Source: Atopsyche davidsoni
Lineage: Eukaryota; Arthropoda; Insecta; Trichoptera; Hydrobiosidae
Length of the DNA: 64,000 bases
Assembly (NCBI GenBank): GCA_022113835.1
Contig: JAILWY010000009.1
Span: forward strand, 16,096,001 to 16,160,000
Direction of reading: 5' to 3'
In this document: positions 59,790 to 64,000 of the stretch, one piece after another
Numbering within the stretch: the stretch's first letter is position 1
How the letters are laid out: each line of letters begins with the position of its first letter
Notes under the pieces: generated by a model
What the model was told of the DNA's origin: nothing
Seen by the model: only the letters and a program-made list of their open reading frames with translations
The model's database searches: none
Program-made: the position numbers and the translations under genes

Positions 59790-61825
59790 AAACACAGCCG
59801 ATATTTTGATTTGAAATTTACGTTCGCTGTACTGCTAACCAAAAGTAAATATCAAGTATTGCATAACTTTTTCTAGCAATTAGAATAATATTTAACATTA
59901 TAGATTGGATTTAACGAATATTTACACGTAGATGTAGATTGATACTTTTAAATCGTGAATGCCACGATTGGAGTTTGAGCTCACATTGTTTACTTCCTCG
60001 CAAACTCGCTACGTTGTATATCCAATAATAAAATTATTGTTTGACAAAATTATCACAAGTAAATAAAATGAACCTTTAAAAATAAAAATTCAAAGCTTAA
60101 ATAAAAAAAAAATATTTATTCAGTTTTATAAAAGGTAATAAGCAATAAGTAAGACTTAGATCACCGGAAAGTTGATTACACTCGTTCATAATGAGGCCGA
60201 GGAGGGCCGCGAGTTATGTGGCGGGAGTGAAATTAAAAGCGATAATTCAGAATGATCCCCGCGAAGTGAAATGTTGGGCGGGGCGGGGCAGGGGGGTGGG
60301 GGGAAGGGGGGTGGGGGGAAGGGGGTACGGAATGCCAAAATTATTCCCGCCTAATCGGAGTTCACAAATTAGAAAACGAGTCGCAGGTACTTTTGGGTAT
60401 CCTTCAAGAGGCGAGCGAGAGCAATCCGAGTTCAGATAATTTCAACTAGGCACTTTTCTATAATCTACTATAATAATATCCATTGTGTGTGGGTGGGTGT
60501 GTGTGTATGTTTCATTTTTAGGTTCTCTATAGAATATCTTAAAAGATACAACGCTGATTTTTTGCACGCAAGTTTAGTGAGATTTTACGCAGTTATGTGC
60601 CGAATTTCAAGACGATAGGATAATATTTTCATTCATAAACTAATTAAATAAAACTATCAAATATGCTTTATGTACGAATTATATGATTCTGTTGTTCACA
60701 GCGAGAATTTCAAATTTCAAATTTTTACAAAAAAACAAAATATGATGTTTCTAACAAATTTCCAGTGTTTGTCAGCTTGACACAAGTACCAATTTTATTT
60801 TTTGGTTGCGTTAGAAATTATTAATCACATCATTAATAACTTAAAATGCCTTCTAAAAAAATAACACCGTCTAACCACAGCAAACGTAATTAAAAAAGAA
60901 TAGCACAATTGAACGTGATAAAGACTGCATCTAATAAAGAACAGTGCAGTGCAAGTGATTCGTTGTTTGTGACACGAAATGTGATATTTCCAAGAATGGC
61001 TTTGCTTTCGAAATTAATATCCGGTTATTCAAAATATATGTGTACAAAATGAAATCAAATATTCATCTATTTGTCAGCCAAACATATGTTCAAACATTAT
61101 TACATCGTTTATCGAATACGTCATTCTGTGACGGGTTACATTTCTAGTACAGTATAATATAATACAGCAAAAATCACAAGACTCGAAATCACATAATAAA
61201 TTTCACTGACAGTGAGAGCTCTTTTGCCCCATGAAATTAATCATCCAAAAGCAGAATCCAAAATATCGCTAGGACATCATCACCATCGACGGATATGAGT
61301 TTTATTTACAAAATTTAGAGTGATTTTTTATTCATTCGAGCGCAGTGAGCGTGCAGCTTTGGTGTCGTCATTTCGGCGGCAGGGCAGGAAGCGGCGCAAA
61401 TTCGCCGTCGCGCATTTCCAAGAAGTGGCTCCGGAGACGCACCAGCGCGGCGCGGGGAGGGCCGCGAGGGGCGGCGCGGGTCAACGCCCGCCCGGCGCTT
61501 CCCAGAAGGACGGCGAGCAGCCTCCCTGCGCACTACACCCGCGGCCGCGTGCCCGACAGGCGACCGCCAAATTGCATCGATGAATCGCTCTTGCCGATAA
61601 AAAATTGTCGGTCAGTCCTCACTTGAGCAAAATTTTCTCTCTCAGTCATTATTCTGCTCGAGGACACCTACACTGTAAACTTTAAACTCATCATGAATAA
61701 CAAATTTCACTCAGTACTTTGTGTTAAAAGTCTAGTACTGCAAGTCACACAATATTTAATTGGAATAATAAGTACGTTGTTTCACTCATAGGATATGATT
61801 GTTAAAAATTCTTGCTTAGTACCAG
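59790..61825. other. Non-coding; G-rich array at 60.3 kb
   Basis: A G-rich run at 60276-60327 (GGGGCGGGGCAGGGGGG and two AGGGGGGTGGGGGGA units) has G on the plus strand. A short TG-rich tract is at 60484-60510. A CpG patch lies at 61350-61570. No coding segment could be supported. Confidence 0.5.
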
Positions 61826-61945
61826 TGATTCGTTGGTATAATTGGTAATGCACCGGCCATGTAAGCTTGGGGATGTGGGTTTCGTTTATCTTAGAGTTTA
61901 TTTAATCAATTTTCAATATTTGAAAAAATGTACTTAATCATTATC
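61826..61945 (+). mobile_element. tRNA-related SINE, copy 2
   Basis: ATTCGTTGGTATAATTGGTA then ATGCACCGGCCATGTAAGCT and GATGTGGGTTTCG, followed by an AT-rich body (TTTAATCAATTTTC, TACTTAATCATTATC) shared with the copy at 36593-36735. The B-box region is shortened here compared with copy 1. Confidence 0.6.
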
Positions 61946-64000
61946 AATAAATTATAACAATACGTCATCATTAAAATTATATATACAAGTTTACCAGACG
62001 AATATATCAAAGTAAAATATATACATAACATTTTGGGAGGTAAGATATTATTTGTTGAATTGTAGAACATATAGACTTAGAAATAGGGAAGAGTCCTATC
62101 GGTTATCTTTTACCATATATATCCAAGTATTAAGTAAAATTATTATTTTATTTTCTCCCAAGCGGCATCACTCTGCACGTGCATTCACGGCATGCTACTG
62201 TAATAAACACCATTGATAAATAAATACACGAAGGCTTCTCTTAGAAATGGTATCGATTGCTGAAAAATAATATAGATAAGCTTTAAATGCATGGTTTTAA
62301 ACTCTAGGATAAATCAACATTTTATTTTATATCTTGCTAAACCAAATAAACAGTGGAAGTTTTTGAAGTGACCACCTCATGAGCTGCCAATCCGCAAAGT
62401 CCATATCAAGTAATTGATAAGAGGTATATATAAACTAGAACTAGGTTTAGTTCGAGTTCCATTGCCGGAATCTTCATTTACAAATATATTACTTTACCAG
62501 CGAAGGCTTTGATATTCACCCGAACGGTTCTAGCTCCTTGCGGCTATTTGTGGGGGTCCCATCGTATGAAAAACAACCCACAAAAGGCAATCGAAGTGCA
62601 ATGCACAATACTACAAAAAAAAAAAAACTTGCACAAGAACAAAGCGCTCAAACTCGAGCCTCCGCGTGGTTGTCAGCCTTATTTTCCTCTCTCCACATTC
62701 CGGACTCGCTTGGTGTGCGAGGCGAGTTGGGTCCCGCGCACAGTGGATCGGGACATCCCCTCGCGAGCGCCTCTCGGGATCAGTTCCCTTTTGTTCGGGG
62801 GTCCATCTGCTCGGTCAAACAGGTTCTGTCCAGAACGAAAATAAATTATCCACACTCCGTTAAGCGGCTCGTCAGGCTAACGATAATCCGCCCGCAATGA
62901 AAGACGCCCGCTTCAGTTTCGTCGGGTGAGAGTCGATTTCCGACATGACGCGAGGACGGATGATATCTTGTTACATTTTGAACATAGAAAATTTAGAAAT
63001 AAATGTAAAATACCATATCGATACCGCAAAAACTTAACTAACTTTGTGTCGTTGTCGTATCCTGTGCAGCGATGATGCCGAATCCAAAATTTATGACTAA
63101 CCTTTTGTAAAACTAATATTCGAAGTAAAGTTTTGCGCAATTTGTGGGACGATTTTGACAGCTCGGTTTTGATAGCCGAGAAACTTAATTACTATAAAAG
63201 TTTCAATAGCATCCAATTCCATGCAACTGAACCCGAGTTCTATACGTCTAAGTACATATTTAATTTTCTCAAAACTCCGATTCCACTGACTAGCGCGAGA
63301 CTTTGTAGCAATATTAGAAATACTATCAAACCAAAATTGAAATACTTACATTTAGAGAATGCTCTGTTTTGCAACGCGACATTTTTTTAAGAATAATTAA
63401 AAAATAATAAATGGCGGATGGTTTGGGAACGAGTGGCGCAGGCCGTCGTCTGCAGAACTTATACTTCGATAAGCGAAGAAAAAAATAGTACAAGACTTGA
63501 ACTGAATTCTAGGGGTTATTCTGCGTTGCCCGTGGCGCCGGAAGGCTCTATTGAAACGTCGCGATGTATTGTACTACAAGGGTGGCTGAGCTGTCTGGGG
63601 TTCTGAGGTGTATCTCGAAATAATTTAATACACTTAGGCAAACAATTTCAATGGCCAGACTAACACCAATACTTAAAAAAACATATTATTACAGTGTATA
63701 TTATAATAAGTTGGGTGATCTTTTATCGTAGGGTAAAATTGCAGATATTCACTTTATAACACTTGCAGTATTCGGGTATGAGTATGTATCATATAATATA
63801 GATTTAAAATGTTTATACCCCCTTGTTATTAGCAAAATCGCGTAAAGTTAAGATTGTATTAATAAACTTTTACAACATTAAATAAAATAAAACGCATAAC
63901 TGGGCATGGCAAGACTAAATCGCAATTTAATTATATTTATTTGTAATATATTTTCTATTTAAAAAATTTAACGTTTTAGAGACATAGGTTTTTGATTTTT
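61946..64000. other. Non-coding; nothing recognised
   Basis: AT-rich with moderate-GC patches at 62640-62830 and 63420-63610. Open frames at 62509-62900 and 63133-63390 on the plus strand have no recognisable domains or convincing splice sites. Confidence 0.4.

Noticed and set aside
59546..59842. 98-codon minus-strand frame across the MITE
   Set aside because: It runs through terminal repeats of a non-autonomous element and has no transposase motifs.

Overview
The window is eukaryotic nuclear DNA, most likely from an insect; Lepidoptera is plausible but not proven. It has AT-rich non-coding sequence broken by short GC-rich patches, spliced genes with GT..AG introns, pogo/Tigger-type MITEs flanked by TA, and tRNA-related SINEs. 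I see no bacterial operons, CRISPR array, rRNA or intact tRNA gene.

Only one gene can be identified with confidence. It lies on the minus strand at 58386-54005 and encodes a complete 385-residue UPF0489 protein (C5orf22 homologue) in two coding exons (58386-57562 and 54337-54005) joined in phase 0. Its 3.2-kb intron is almost wholly occupied by a ~2.9-kb transposon-like insertion with long imperfect inverted arms. That insertion carries a broken YqaJ-type (lambda-exonuclease-like) nuclease fragment on the plus strand. A poly(A) signal (53913-53908) and a probable 5'UTR splice acceptor (58471) frame the gene.

The left ~50 kb has almost no recognisable coding sequence and reads like a gene desert or giant introns. 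One good exon stands out on the minus strand at 16844-16474. It is flanked by a strong acceptor and a GTGAGT donor and encodes the N-terminus of a secreted or membrane protein with a long Pro/Ala-rich lead before a hydrophobic core. Its upstream exon could be in the large CpG island at about 32.9-35.5 kb, where a minus-strand donor sits at 33925, or at a closer donor at 17276. A weaker plus-strand possibility is a 19-nt mini-exon at 2481-2499 that is phase-compatible with an exon at 19200-19315.

The rest is repeats. There is a degenerate ~172-bp tandem repeat at the left edge, a 22-copy 12-bp minisatellite (1069-1332), and G-rich arrays that lie mostly with G on the plus strand. There are also two inverted copies of one pogo-like MITE, a second pogo-like MITE, a TIR element next to the UPF0489 gene, two SINE copies, three copies of a short dispersed repeat, and several notable hairpins.
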